Positions 1 through 7,777 of a stretch of 39,674 nucleotides of DNA are shown piece after piece. The stretch spans positions 1 through 39,674 of the forward strand of contig CAMWNI010000017.1 in NCBI GenBank assembly GCA_947175545.1. Direction: 5' to 3'. The stretch is from an uncultured Porphyromonadaceae bacterium (GTDB lineage Bacteria; Bacteroidota; Bacteroidia; Bacteroidales; Muribaculaceae). A program made the position numbers and the translations under genes. Each line of letters starts with the position of its first letter. Position 1 is the first letter of the stretch. A model generated the notes under the pieces. The model saw only the letters and a list, made by a program, of their open reading frames with translations, was not told the DNA's origin and searched no databases.

Positions 1-23
1 GTGGAGAATGAGAAATTCCTATC

Positions 24-1073
24 TCAAAGTTTTGCACTTCGATTTGGAATCTTCATCTCCGTAGGGGTGATTTCGGCGCCTTCACCGCCTTCGGTCAGTG
101 TAAAATCAGTGATTTCAAACAGACCATTAAATATTGTTACCTTACCGTTGATGGCTGAAATCGGGGTGCCGACTTCATAAGATGTTATGGTGGAGTTAAA
201 GAAGGCCAGGACGTTGCTCGTGCCGTCAGTGAGGAGGAGATATTTGTCTTTCTGATAAAGTACGGCGAAATTGCCAACAGCGGTGAATTCTTCGCCATCC
301 TGACCTTTGGTGACGAGGTCTTTCAGTGTGTGATAAGGTGCCGAGGTGACGTTGAGGGTATATTTGGCCGAGCCGGGGTTGAATGTGTCATTGCCGTCGA
401 AATTAGCGGAGATGATGGTCTTGCCTGCAATTCCGGTCAGCGTAACGTCGCCGGTGAGAGCGTTGACAGTTGCAACGTCGTTGTTGCTTGAAACATAGTA
501 AACGGGGAGTTCATTCGGATTGGTGAGTGTCGGTTTTTCAAACGTCTGGTCAGCCGCAACAGTGAACTCGGTCGTCTCATAGGCAAGTCCACAGGGAGCC
601 TTGTTGGGGTCTTCCGCATCGTAGTTAACGGTAATACTTGAGATATAGCATCTTTTTGTCGCTTTAATGGTTATAGTTTCAAGGACGCTTCCGTCAAGAT
701 TAAATGTATAATCAACAGATTCTGCAGAGAGAGTTACGTCTGTACTTCCGTTTACGTTTAATTTGGAAGCATCCGAACTATATTTTTTTGCATTGACTAC
801 GATTGATGTCGCTGCTACCTTTCCCGTCTCCGAGAGCGTTATTATAAAAGTTCCGTTTTTGCTGGAACTACTCATTTTAAGACCGCCTTTCGATGGAGCA
901 TAGCAATTGGTTGAAGTTTGATTTGAGATATAATCGCTTCCGGATGCGTATGCAGTCTTTGCAGTGAAATTATTTGGATCGGAGTTTGCGGTTGCAAACT
1001 GGATAGTATAACTATCCGCATAAGCTATGAGTCCGAAGACCATACATAGTAGTGAGAGTAGTAGTTTTTTCAT
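24..1073 (-). CDS. Secreted protein with bacterial Ig-like domain, short C-terminus
   Basis: Exported protein of unknown function, about 349 residues. I start it at the ATG at 1073, because it opens with a clear signal peptide (MKKLLLSLLCMVFGLIAYA); the open frame extends further upstream but that part has no signal-like or domain character. Residues 21-155 look like a beta-rich domain often found in Bacteroidales secreted proteins. Residues about 160-245 resemble a bacterial Ig-like repeat (pattern YYVSSNNDVATVN, then GKTIISANFDGNDTF). The last part (FTAVGNFAVLYQ, YLLLTDGTSNVLAFF) resembles an OB-fold-like module. The chain stops soon after a TPTEMKIP segment, where I would expect more sequence, so a frameshift or early stop near the window edge is possible. 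A Bacteroidetes -7 box lies about 190 nt upstream. No enzymatic motif was recognised. Confidence 0.6.
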   Translation of the reverse strand: MKKLLLSLLCMVFGLIAYADSYTIQFATANSDPNNFTAKTAYASGSDYISNQTSTNCYAPSKGGLKMSSSSKNGTFIITLSETGKVAATSIVVNAKKYSSDASKLNVNGSTDVTLSAESVDYTFNLDGSVLETITIKATKRCYISSITVNYDAEDPNKAPCGLAYETTEFTVAADQTFEKPTLTNPNELPVYYVSSNNDVATVNALTGDVTLTGIAGKTIISANFDGNDTFNPGSAKYTLNVTSAPYHTLKDLVTKGQDGEEFTAVGNFAVLYQKDKYLLLTDGTSNVLAFFNSTITSYEVGTPISAINGKVTIFNGLFEITDFTLTEGGEGAEITPTEMKIPNRSAKL

Positions 1074-1260
1074 TGTGTTTTTGAGATTTGATTGTTTTGT
1101 GTGATTGTTTTGGTCTGAAATTGTGTGGCTAAGTTTTGGATTGTCAGGCGATTCTTGGATGGGTATATATAAGGATAGGCAAACCGCTACAACTGACGGT
1201 CTGCCTCCGGAAGGAGAAAGAAAATACATATATCGCCATAAACAGTACCTAAGTTTTTGG

Positions 1261-1268
1261 CAAAGGTA
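1261..1268 (-). promoter_or_regulatory. Possible -7 box for the secreted Ig-like protein
   Basis: Read on the minus strand this is TACCTTTG, matching the Bacteroidetes TAnnTTTG consensus. No good -33 TTTG lies at the usual 19-21 nt spacing. Transcription would start near 1254, giving a leader of about 180 nt before the ATG at 1073. Confidence 0.4.
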
Positions 1269-1305
1269 AGGGTATATGCGTCTATTTCCTAATTATTAAC
1301 AAATT

Positions 1306-2607
1306 TTAACTATTTGCGTCCTGTTGTGACGGCGATGCGTCTTGTGAAGGAACGGAATCTTGTGAAGGAACGGTGTGTTCGTTATCGGTTCTTCGTTTTT
1401 TGTGTGTGAATCTTTTTGCGGTCATGCGGGGAATGGCGCCAAGGAGGCAGAGGGCCACTTGGGCGCAGAGGAAAATGACGGAGTAGAGGCTGAAGCGCTT
1501 GGGGCCGGTTGGCGTTTCGTAGTCGCTGAGGGAGGTGACCTCGGGATTGACGCTCTGGAGGGTGCGCTTCCAGCGGATTTGGCCTCGGTGGGTCATTACA
1601 AGGGCTGTTTTCCCGCGGGCGATGGTTTTGAGGGTGCGGCCGTCGGCAGCGTAGATTGGGTAATCGGCCATGGAGAGGTCGCGCCATTCGGCAATTTCTT
1701 CAGGGGTGGCGTCGGTCAGGGCAATGAGCGATGTGCGGGCGGCAAGTTCATTTGCATTATAGCTGATTCCAACTCCGGCGGCTTTGAGGTCGGGAATCAG
1801 CAGGAACAGTTGTTCCGGTTCAGCGCCGACGATTTCGTCGGTCAGTTCAGCGCCGGTTTCAGGGTCGAGAATAATGAAAATGCGCTCGGAGTCAGCTGAA
1901 GCAGAGGCGTGTTCCTTGACTTCGATAAACTCAAGACCGGAGTCGTCGTCAGGGAGGTCATAGGCGCTGAATTCGAGTAGGGCGCCGTCGGCGATGCGGC
2001 GGTAGACGTAGGTCTGGGCGAGGTCATCGGAGGCGTTGTCGGTCAGGTAAGAGCCGACGGGGTATGGGCGGAAATCAAGCAGGGGTTGTTCGTCGTAGCC
2101 AACCATGCCGATGAAGGCGCAATAGGCGGCGGCAACGACAATCTGGACCCATTGAATCCAGGGAGCGAAGAGGCAGCCGGCGCGACGGTTGCGCAGCAAC
2201 AAGAAGACGCAGAGGGCAGAGAGGCCTACGTTTTTCCAGAAAGTTGCGGAGTTGGAGATTATCAGCCAGTCGCCGAAACATCCGCAGTCGTCAACGGGAG
2301 AGGCAATCCGGATGTAGGCGCTCAGGGGGAGCATAATGGCCATGATTGCAGAGGCGCAGAAGGCTGAGGTCCGGCGCATGGATCCGGTTGCGAGAGTGAA
2401 GCCGGTCAGGAATTCGGCCAAGGCAAGTGCCGCGGCGGCAAGCAAGACAAGACCCTCGGGGAAGGTGTCGGTCATTCCCCAGGCCGCAAAGTAGTCGTTG
2501 AATTTATTGATTGATCCGTGGAGGTCAATCATCTTGGTCATGCCGGAGACAACGAAAGTGCCTCCGACAACCAGTCGGGCAAGCCAGACGGCAACTCGGG
2601 TCAGCAT
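1306..2607 (-). CDS. DoxX/MauE-like membrane protein with soluble C-terminal part
   Basis: Inner-membrane protein of 433 residues. The first ~170 residues hold about five hydrophobic segments in the DoxX/MauE arrangement, including the opening GGTFVVSGMTKM and the cysteine motif DDCGCFGDW typical of the MauE-type branch, which is linked to thiol-redox chemistry. Residues about 190-365 are soluble and not recognised; one more membrane segment follows near 375-392, and the tail is a hydrophilic repeat of PSQD units. Its ATG overlaps the stop of the DUF1599 gene, so the two are translationally coupled. From memory, DUF1599 and a DoxX protein are neighbours in Bacteroides too, usually followed by tpiA, which is absent here. 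Redox function is inference. Confidence 0.75.
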   Translation of the reverse strand: MLTRVAVWLARLVVGGTFVVSGMTKMIDLHGSINKFNDYFAAWGMTDTFPEGLVLLAAAALALAEFLTGFTLATGSMRRTSAFCASAIMAIMLPLSAYIRIASPVDDCGCFGDWLIISNSATFWKNVGLSALCVFLLLRNRRAGCLFAPWIQWVQIVVAAAYCAFIGMVGYDEQPLLDFRPYPVGSYLTDNASDDLAQTYVYRRIADGALLEFSAYDLPDDDSGLEFIEVKEHASASADSERIFIILDPETGAELTDEIVGAEPEQLFLLIPDLKAAGVGISYNANELAARTSLIALTDATPEEIAEWRDLSMADYPIYAADGRTLKTIARGKTALVMTHRGQIRWKRTLQSVNPEVTSLSDYETPTGPKRFSLYSVIFLCAQVALCLLGAIPRMTAKRFTHKKRRTDNEHTVPSQDSVPSQDASPSQQDANS

Positions 2608-3152
2608 TTTCCTCCGGTCAGTTGGATGATGCCGAAGATTGAGTAGTTGACCATGTCCATATAGTTGGCGTCGATGCCTTCACTGACAAGGGTTTGTCCG
2701 GCAAGGTCTTCAATCTGCTTTGTACGCAGGATTTTCATCAGAATAAGGTCAACGTAAGAGCTGACGCGCATGTCGCGCCATGCTTCGCCGTAGTCATGGT
2801 TTTTGGCGAGCATAAGAGCGCGGATTCGGGCGGCATGGCGGTCATAGAGTTCGAGAGCGCGGGCCGAGTCGATATCGGGGGTGACGGTAAGGCCGAGTTC
2901 AAGCTGAATAAGGCCGATGATGCCGTAATTGACAATGCCGATGAATTCGGAGAGGGAACCCTCGCCGACGGCCGAGCGGGAGTCGCCCCCCAGGAGTTGG
3001 AGTTCGCGTATGCGCTTGGCCTTGATGAAAATCTGGTCGGTCAGCGAAGAGGGGCGAAGCACTCGCCATGCGGGCGCATAGTCATGGAGTTTGCGTTCAA
3101 AGAGGTTGCGGCAGCGGTCAAGGGCCGCGTCGAATTGCTGTTCAGTAGTCAT
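2601..3152 (-). CDS. DUF1599 domain protein
   Basis: Cytoplasmic protein of about 183 residues in the DUF1599 family, whose molecular function is unknown. Two similar halves are visible: each has a KLHDYAPAWRVLR / KNHDYGEAWRDMR segment, then a block of the type IKAKRIRELQ / LMKILRTKQIEDL, and then EFIGIVNYGIIGLIQL / DMVNYSIFGIIQL. I chose the ATG at 3152 (MTTEQQFD) over an in-frame TTG at 3173, as the ATG places the conserved part close to the start. The gene overlaps the end of the PCMD lipoprotein gene by 11 nt and the start of the DoxX gene by 7 nt, so it sits in the middle of a tightly packed operon. The HDY repeats hint at a nucleotide-binding or metal-dependent fold, but that is a guess. 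Confidence 0.8.
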   Translation of the reverse strand: MTTEQQFDAALDRCRNLFERKLHDYAPAWRVLRPSSLTDQIFIKAKRIRELQLLGGDSRSAVGEGSLSEFIGIVNYGIIGLIQLELGLTVTPDIDSARALELYDRHAARIRALMLAKNHDYGEAWRDMRVSSYVDLILMKILRTKQIEDLAGQTLVSEGIDANYMDMVNYSIFGIIQLTGGKC

Positions 3153-4740
3153 AGTCCAACTGGAGGTCATCAATTGTTAAAACAGAGCCGGCGCCGCCAA
3201 CGAAGTAGTCGCCATATTTCGAAGCCGAGCAGACAACGAGGATGTAACGCGGCGTGCGCGAGGTTGATCGATAGGTCAGTTCGATGCTCAGGGGAGTCCA
3301 TTGGTCAATGGTTTCGCCGAAAGAGGCCGCACCGTAGGCAATCACGTGAGGGTCAGCGGGATTGAAGAGCTGACGGTTCTTGGGGTTGGTTCGGATTTCA
3401 AGGGGTTCGGCCCAGTCGGTCAGGGCAATGTAAACCTGACACGTGTCCGGCCGGCCTTTCCAGTCGGCAAAGTCAGGGTCGGAGCCGACACTGGAGATCT
3501 CGGCGCAGTTATACTTGAACCAGGCGTTCAGGCGCGTCGGGCGGCGCGAGAATTCGCGTCCGAAGTTAAGAATTCCGTTTGTGCCGTCCGTGCGGATATA
3601 GACGCCCGTGAAGATGTTGCCGGCAGCGATTTTGCCGAGCGCGCCAATGCCCTTGAACTCGGTTTTCAGTTCGGCGGCAAGTCCGGTTCCGCTCTGAGTG
3701 TCAGGGGTCGGGATGGAGTTTGAGGGTCCAAGGGTTGTCGCGCCCTTGTTGCCGGTGTCCCAGAAGGGAGAGGAACCTTCGGCCCAGGGATTATAGACCT
3801 TTCCGTCGAGCCACCAGTTGTCCATCGAGCCATTGGGGAGCTGAGGTTCGTCGGCAGTTGTGAATTCGACCGGGGCCGTCAGGTCAAGGCCGGAGAAGGC
3901 GCGGGCCTCATAGGTTGTCATTGGGCTGAGATGAATCAGGCGGGCGCTGAAACTGCCGCCATTGGCGGTCAGCCATTCGTCAGGGACGCGAATCCATTCT
4001 TCGTCGCCTTTCTGGCGATATTCAAATCCGTTTTCCTTGCCGGCTTCGGCCTCGGCATAGAGCCAGGCCACGCGCGACCATGCGTCGGCGGCGGTCAGGG
4101 TAACTGCTGCGTCAATTGCTTCGACATAGACGGTCCATGTCAGGTCGCGCCCATAGTCGCTGAGAGTGAACTCGACGGGGAGGGTGAAGTCCAGCGTTCG
4201 TCCAACGGGGTCGGGGGTCAGGATTGACGCCGTTGAGCCGAGTTTGGCTTCGGTTACTTTCAGCTGCGTGAGGTCGCAGCCGCGCGGAACGTAGATGACT
4301 ACGCGCCGGCCGGGGACGTCAATGACCGACTGCCCGATCTGGCCCTCGATTTTGAAAGCGCGCGTGATTTCCTGGCGGGCGGTTATCGTCCAGACGTATT
4401 CCTGATAGAGTTCGAGCGACACGCGCAGAGGTCGAATCAGGTTCAGCGTCGAGCCGAGTTCATCCGGGTTGGCCAGTCTGGCGCCGGCGGGGGCAAGATT
4501 GAAACTGAGCAGTTCTACGTTCTGAAGGTCGGTCTCCTCGTCGAATTCGAGGGTGATTGAACGGTTAAGGGTGTCAATTTCGGCCGGGCGTGCCAGGCCG
4601 TTGACAAGGAATTCCGTGAAGTTCGGCTGGATTCGCGGATAGGGAAGGTCATTATGGATGCAGCCGCAGAGGAACGTCAGCACCAGTGCCGCAATCATGG
4701 CGCAGAGGGGCGCGATATGTCGTCGATTAGATGTGAACAC
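3142..4740 (-). CDS. PCMD domain lipoprotein
   Basis: Putative surface or periplasmic lipoprotein of about 532 residues. The C-terminal ~250 residues match the PCMD domain (putative carbohydrate metabolism domain): LPNGSMDNWW, SSPFWDTGNKGA, a central YIRTDGTNGILNFGREF segment, and the ending YILVVCSASKYGDYFVGGAGSVL followed by an IDDLQLDYDY tail. The N-terminal half holds Ig/fibronectin-like beta modules. The start is uncertain: the open frame begins at 4908 inside the upstream gene; I prefer the GTG at 4740, which gives basic residues (SNRRH), a hydrophobic core and a Cys after LTFLCG. An ATG at 4698 (MIAALVLTF) would lack the positive charges. With the GTG start it overlaps the preceding barrel gene by 14 nt. 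Carbohydrate binding is only suggested by the family name; no SusC/SusD pair is nearby. Confidence 0.75.
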   Translation of the reverse strand: MFTSNRRHIAPLCAMIAALVLTFLCGCIHNDLPYPRIQPNFTEFLVNGLARPAEIDTLNRSITLEFDEETDLQNVELLSFNLAPAGARLANPDELGSTLNLIRPLRVSLELYQEYVWTITARQEITRAFKIEGQIGQSVIDVPGRRVVIYVPRGCDLTQLKVTEAKLGSTASILTPDPVGRTLDFTLPVEFTLSDYGRDLTWTVYVEAIDAAVTLTAADAWSRVAWLYAEAEAGKENGFEYRQKGDEEWIRVPDEWLTANGGSFSARLIHLSPMTTYEARAFSGLDLTAPVEFTTADEPQLPNGSMDNWWLDGKVYNPWAEGSSPFWDTGNKGATTLGPSNSIPTPDTQSGTGLAAELKTEFKGIGALGKIAAGNIFTGVYIRTDGTNGILNFGREFSRRPTRLNAWFKYNCAEISSVGSDPDFADWKGRPDTCQVYIALTDWAEPLEIRTNPKNRQLFNPADPHVIAYGAASFGETIDQWTPLSIELTYRSTSRTPRYILVVCSASKYGDYFVGGAGSVLTIDDLQLDYDY

Positions 4741-5611
4741 CCAGTCCAAAGTTAATGTTGAAAATGTTGAATCGGAAGTTGGCACCCGAACTGAGGCGGG
4801 AACCCTCGTCAAGCCCGTTGGTTGACTGATGTTCGGTGCGTAGTTTGACGCCGAAAACGCCAAAACTGAGGTTGAAGCTGACGTTTTCCATGATAAAGAC
4901 GCATACACCGGGACTGAAGTTGAGGCTGACCTCGTTGATTCGGGTGCGCGTCAGCTTGGGTTCGTCGTTGTAGAGGCGTGAAAAATGGCTGTTGCCGGTT
5001 GTGAAGTTCAGGTCGGCCTCGTTGAAGACGGCAAAACGCTTGTTACGGCTCAGCCCGACGTAGGAGCGATAACTGATTGCGACGGCATAACTTTCTGATT
5101 TATACCGGACGTCACGGAGGGTGAAACTGAGGTCGTCGCCCATGTCGAGGCCGAGAGAGCCGAGTTTGCCGTCGGCGTGCGAGTAGATAACCTTCATGCC
5201 GACGCTCTGGTTATGGTTGAAAAACCAGCTGACCGAGGGCTTGATGGCATATGTCTTGCCATTGAAGTTGACGTTTGTCAGCGCGGCGAGGATTTCGATA
5301 TCGTCTGTGTTCAGTTCGCCGTAGCTCGCGCTCAGTCCGAAGGCCCATTGGCCTTTGGGGATAAAGAGATAGTTGAAGAGGCCGCGGTCATGGCGTCCGA
5401 GGTTGCGGGTTTGAAGCTTGAGCGGCACGGTGTCTGTTCCGTTGACTATAATCAGGTCGGGGTCCAGAATCGGCTTGGCGGGGTTAAACACGTCAGGATT
5501 GTCGGCCACAAGGCGGAAAATGCCGTCGCCGATGCGAGAGTATGCCGCCGGGGAGAGCGCCATTGCGGTCAGCAGAACCAAGAGTATGTTGAAAAGTCGA
5601 TTTTTCATCAT
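4727..5611 (-). CDS. Outer-membrane beta-barrel protein (paralogue 1)
   Basis: Predicted exported barrel protein of 294 residues: signal peptide about 1-25 (hydrophobic FNILLVLLTAMALSPAAYS), then alternating amphipathic strands to the end. It ends NINFGLGVHI. It is clearly related to the next upstream gene: both share an F-[IV]-PKG-[QE]-W opening of the barrel, an N-[KR]-RFA-[VL]-FNE strand, and a closing NF-[RK]-[FI]-N strand pair. The start overlaps the stop of that paralogue as ATGATGA, a coupled start; the ATG at 5608 is an alternative. No known family name was recognised with certainty. Next in the operon is the PCMD lipoprotein, so the barrel may partner with it at the outer membrane, which is inference. 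Confidence 0.7.
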   Translation of the reverse strand: MMKNRLFNILLVLLTAMALSPAAYSRIGDGIFRLVADNPDVFNPAKPILDPDLIIVNGTDTVPLKLQTRNLGRHDRGLFNYLFIPKGQWAFGLSASYGELNTDDIEILAALTNVNFNGKTYAIKPSVSWFFNHNQSVGMKVIYSHADGKLGSLGLDMGDDLSFTLRDVRYKSESYAVAISYRSYVGLSRNKRFAVFNEADLNFTTGNSHFSRLYNDEPKLTRTRINEVSLNFSPGVCVFIMENVSFNLSFGVFGVKLRTEHQSTNGLDEGSRLSSGANFRFNIFNINFGLGVHI

Positions 5612-6360
5612 AAATAGAACATACAGCCAAAGGTGATGCTGAAAAGGTTGATTTTGAAGTTGGCGCTGTTGCGGTTGATGTTGGCGAAGTAAATCTGGTC
5701 CGTAATCGCTCGGATGTTGTTGTAGTTGAAGCCGAGAACGCCGACATTGACCTCGATTGCGGAGTAGTTGTTGAGCATCATGATTACGCCCGGAGTCACA
5801 CCCACTTTCAGGCTGAAGTTTTTCTGATAGGTGCCGCTCAGGGTCTGGCCGGTGCCGGTAGCGAGTTTGCTCTGGCCTCCGCTGAGCTGCAGTTGAATTT
5901 CATTGAAAAGGGCAAAGCGGCGGTTCTGACCCAGGGAGATATAGTTGCGGAACAAGGCCGTGCCGCCGTAGCTGTGGCTCAGCGAAAAGAGATGGTTGAT
6001 GTCATAACCTAAATCAGAGGCGAGGACGAGCGATGCCCGGTCGACTTTCGCCAGGGTGCGCGAGTAGGAGAAACGGCCGCCGGCCGCCAGATTGTTCTGG
6101 AAGGCATATAGAAGAGTGGGCGACACTTTGAACGTGTAGCCGTTGCCTTTCAGGTTTTCGAGAATGAAAAATGAGTAGTTGTCGAGTCTTTCGGCCGAAT
6201 AACTGACGGAAACGCCGGTAATCCATTCGCCTTTCGGGACAAATACAATTGGCTTGTCAATCCCACGTTCAAAAGGCACCTGAGCATTCACAGGCGCTAC
6301 GACGGCGGTAATCCACAGTAGGACTGCCGCAAGAATGCGACCGGGGAAACGTGAGTCCAT
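5608..6360 (-). CDS. Outer-membrane beta-barrel protein (paralogue 2)
   Basis: Predicted exported barrel protein of 250 residues. I start at the ATG at 6360 (MDSRFPGRILAAVLLW), giving a signal peptide ending near VNAQ; the longer open frame upstream merely translates the tRNA-Pro gene and is rejected. Strands include FVPKGEWITGVSVSY, NRRFALFNE and the C-terminal INLFSITFGCMFYL, matching paralogue 1. The start codon lies only 5 nt beyond the mature 3' end of the tRNA, so the message must come from the tRNA promoter or from readthrough. It is the first protein gene of the operon continuing to the DoxX gene. Confidence 0.7.
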   Translation of the reverse strand: MDSRFPGRILAAVLLWITAVVAPVNAQVPFERGIDKPIVFVPKGEWITGVSVSYSAERLDNYSFFILENLKGNGYTFKVSPTLLYAFQNNLAAGGRFSYSRTLAKVDRASLVLASDLGYDINHLFSLSHSYGGTALFRNYISLGQNRRFALFNEIQLQLSGGQSKLATGTGQTLSGTYQKNFSLKVGVTPGVIMMLNNYSAIEVNVGVLGFNYNNIRAITDQIYFANINRNSANFKINLFSITFGCMFYL

Positions 6361-6365
6361 TATTG

Positions 6366-6439
6366 TCGGGGTGACAGGATTCGAACCTGCGACCTCCTGC
6401 TCCCAAAGCAGGCGCGCTACCGGGCTGCGCAACACCCCG
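6366..6439 (-). tRNA. tRNA-Pro (anticodon TGG)
   Basis: The minus strand folds as a standard 74-nt cloverleaf: acceptor CGGGGTG paired with CACCCCG, D-loop GCAGCCCGGTAGC, anticodon stem CCTGC/GCAGG enclosing TTTGGGA with TGG at positions 34-36, and T-arm CAGGTTCGAATCCTG. The discriminator base is A. CCA is not encoded, as the next bases are CAA. A canonical promoter lies directly upstream, with its predicted start only a few nt before the mature 5' end. Confidence 0.97.
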
Positions 6440-6448
6440 TTTCCGCTG

Positions 6449-6480
6449 CAAAGTTACGTATTTTTCTTGAATTTCCCAAA
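6449..6480 (-). promoter_or_regulatory. Canonical Bacteroidetes promoter for tRNA-Pro and barrel operon
   Basis: On the minus strand a TTTG (-33, 6480-6477) is followed after 20 nt by TAACTTTG (-7, 6456-6449), an excellent match to TTTG-N19/20-TAnnTTTG. Transcription should begin near 6443, just before the tRNA. It lies downstream of the TPM gene's stop at 6501. Confidence 0.85.
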
Positions 6481-6500
6481 AAAAAGTAATCAATCGCAGC

Positions 6501-7772
6501 TTACCAGCCGCCGCGTGCGCCACCGCCGGCCGTGAAGCCGCCGCCGAACGAACCGCCGCCAAACGGGCCTCCGGAGTCGCCATTGCTGCCGCCGATAGCC
6601 CCGGGGAGGATTATGATTTTAGGGGCCTCGGCCTCACGGGGAATCGTGTGGTTTTCGTGGCCTTCGTGGCCGCAGTTGACGCAACGCGAGGTAATCTGGC
6701 GCAGGCCTTCGTTGGAGGTTGTCGGTTTGATGAGGATTCGGTCGCTGATCACACGGTATGTGCGGGCGTGGCAGACGGGACATTCCTTATAGGCCGAAGA
6801 GCGCTGGAGGTAAGGAATAATTTCGGTTTCGCCGTCGTTGGGGCATACCCAGACGTCATAGTCAATGGAGCCGATCTGTTCTTCAAGATCTTGGGCGCGG
6901 GAGAGGAAGTCGTTGTCGTGTTGCTCGTCGATAAGTTGCATAGGGGTTCCGCATCGGGTACACGGGTGCGGGCCGCGACGCATGCGCTTGCGCAGGACCA
7001 TTGTCGGAATCAGTGCGATCAGAGGCATTCCAAGTCCGATGAACGACAGAAACAGTATCGCCGGGTAAATTTTATTCAACGCCTGATACTTTGCATAGCG
7101 GTCTTTCCCGCGCGAATTGAGCAGGGCCACGGCCAGCATGAGAAGCGATGCGAGGGCCATTATGGCGCAGCAGGCAATGTAGAAGGAGAAAAGATTGTCG
7201 CCCAAGTCATCATCGCTGTCGGAGGCGTCGTTTGCGTATCGGCTCATGATTTCCTGACGCGCGGCGGGGTCAAGGAGAATGGAGTTTACGCTGTTGACGC
7301 CGGCAAGGACTCCGCCGTCAAAGTCGCCGTTGCGGAAGCGCGGCGCTATTTCTTTGCGGATAATTGAACCGAGAAGTCCGTCGGGCAGCAGTCCTTCCAT
7401 GCCTCCGCCGGTGCGGAACACCATTTCGCGGTCGTTCTTGGAAATCAGGAGCAGCAGTCCGTTGTTGGTGTCTTTCTTGCCAAGACCCCAGGCGCGAAAC
7501 AGGTTGGTTGCGAATTCGTCAATGTCTTCGTCAAGTTCATCAACCGCAACGACGACAAATTCTGCTGATGTCTGTCCATGGACCCGGCGCAGGGCGGCAT
7601 TGATTCGGGCTTCACCGTCGGCCGAAAGAATTCCATCGGGGTTGGAGACAAAGCGGGTGCTGTCGGCAAGGTGGACGTTCGGAATTTCCTTGACCGAGTA
7701 GGTTGTCGCGCCAAGACCGAGCGAGACAATCACGCTTATAATATATAATAAAAGTTGTCGTTTCATTCTCAT
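6501..7772 (-). CDS. TPM-domain protein with zinc-ribbon cysteines and Gly-rich tail
   Basis: Membrane-associated protein of 423 residues. After a signal peptide or anchor (KRQLLLYIISVIVSLGLGA), residues about 40-170 form a TPM domain: FVSNPDGILS, TSAEFVVVAVDEL, KKDTNNGLLLLISKNDREM, RTGGGMEGLLPDG. Two hydrophobic segments follow near 200-225 and 240-262. The C-terminal part carries paired cysteines (CTRCG, CPNDGE, CPVCHA, CVNCGHEGH), which look like metal-binding zinc ribbons, and ends in a Gly-rich tail (SGGPFGGGSFGGGF) typical of many TPM proteins. TPM domains are linked to photosystem repair in plants and to phosphatase-like activity; the bacterial role is unclear. The gene starts 5 nt after dgt ends. 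An alternative start is the internal ATG at 7766. Confidence 0.85.
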   Translation of the reverse strand: MRMKRQLLLYIISVIVSLGLGATTYSVKEIPNVHLADSTRFVSNPDGILSADGEARINAALRRVHGQTSAEFVVVAVDELDEDIDEFATNLFRAWGLGKKDTNNGLLLLISKNDREMVFRTGGGMEGLLPDGLLGSIIRKEIAPRFRNGDFDGGVLAGVNSVNSILLDPAARQEIMSRYANDASDSDDDLGDNLFSFYIACCAIMALASLLMLAVALLNSRGKDRYAKYQALNKIYPAILFLSFIGLGMPLIALIPTMVLRKRMRRGPHPCTRCGTPMQLIDEQHDNDFLSRAQDLEEQIGSIDYDVWVCPNDGETEIIPYLQRSSAYKECPVCHARTYRVISDRILIKPTTSNEGLRQITSRCVNCGHEGHENHTIPREAEAPKIIILPGAIGGSNGDSGGPFGGGSFGGGFTAGGGARGGW

Positions 7773-7777
7773 GGAGT

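Noticed and set aside
6269-6583. Open frames on both strands over the tRNA (e.g. plus 6335-6535, minus 6269-6583 and the 5' extension of the barrel gene)
   Set aside because: They translate the tRNA-Pro gene; the resulting peptides (VTGFEPATSCSQSRRATGLR-like and VAQPGSAPALGAGGRRFES-like) are well-known annotation artefacts.
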